From Synergistaceae bacterium (GTDB lineage Bacteria; Synergistota; Synergistia; Synergistales; Aminobacteriaceae), in the NCBI GenBank assembly GCA_012523155.1, contig JAAYJB010000100.1:1-6445 (forward strand): a DNA stretch of 6,445 bases. Direction: 5' to 3'. Position 1 is the stretch's first letter, and the number at the start of each line of letters is the position of its first letter. Shown here piece after piece: positions 5,667-6,445 of the stretch. The notes under the pieces are model-generated. The model saw only the letters and a program-made list of their open reading frames with translations, was not told where the DNA came from and did no database searches. Made by a program: the position numbers and the translations under genes.

Positions 5667-5694
5667 TTGACCGGACGTCTCTTTATGGTAATAT
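5667..5694 (+). promoter_or_regulatory. Candidate promoter for nifJ
   Basis: TTGACC (5667-5672) is separated by 16 bases from TAATAT (5689-5694), and a TG one base before the -10 (5686-5687) makes it an extended -10 type. Transcription would start near 5701, leaving a leader of about 194 bases before the nifJ ATG. No other hexamer pair in the divergent region is as good, although isolated -10-like sequences (TAAAAT at 5778, TACAAT at 5802) could give shorter leaders. It is spaced about 100 bases from the divergent trmB promoter. Confidence 0.4.
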
Positions 5695-5700
5695 CAGAAC

Positions 5701-6445
<745 letters not shown>

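Overview
The window looks like ordinary chromosome from an anaerobic, fermentative bacterium. Two genes support this: acetate kinase, and the start of a large homodimeric-type pyruvate:ferredoxin oxidoreductase. A tRNA m7G46 methyltransferase with a long extra C-terminal domain, plus the gene order, make me favour the Synergistota or a similar deep-branching anaerobic group. That placement is an impression from protein style, not a database result.

Layout from left to right. Positions 1-136 hold no supportable gene but carry a 20-bp direct repeat at a 37-bp period, probably the end of an insertion sequence. A strong rho-independent terminator (137-164) then closes a leftward operon: ackA (1021-2223), a DUF177/YceD gene (406-984) and rpmF (181-384). 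ackA is divergent from tmcAL (2277-3629), which runs rightward and converges on a second leftward operon of trmB (4550-5521), rsmD (4026-4535) and coaD (3520-4029). tmcAL and coaD overlap tail-to-tail by 110 bp. A 373-bp non-coding, AT-rich divergent region (5522-5894) carries a good extended -10 promoter for trmB and a likely promoter plus long structured leader for nifJ. nifJ runs rightward off the window edge from 5895.

Functionally the genes fall into two themes. One is translation: ribosomal protein L32, the DUF177 protein, 16S rRNA methylation (RsmD), tRNA m7G46 (TrmB) and tRNA-Met ac4C34 (TmcAL). The other is CoA and acetate metabolism: CoaD makes dephospho-CoA, NifJ makes acetyl-CoA from pyruvate, AckA turns acetyl phosphate into acetate and ATP, and TmcAL uses acetate and ATP to modify tRNA. 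The set rsmD-coaD-tmcAL-DUF177-rpmF also clusters in Bacillus (ylbH-ylbI...ylbM-ylbN-rpmF). Here tmcAL is inverted and ackA sits inside the cluster.

I do not see a new defence system, CRISPR array, retroelement or biosynthetic cluster. The points most worth a second look are the start of tmcAL (a -1 slippery heptamer may join a nearby ATG to the gene), the Asp-to-Cys change in TrmB's signature motif, the two competing hairpins over the nifJ ribosome-binding site, the convergent gene overlap, and the repeats at the left edge.
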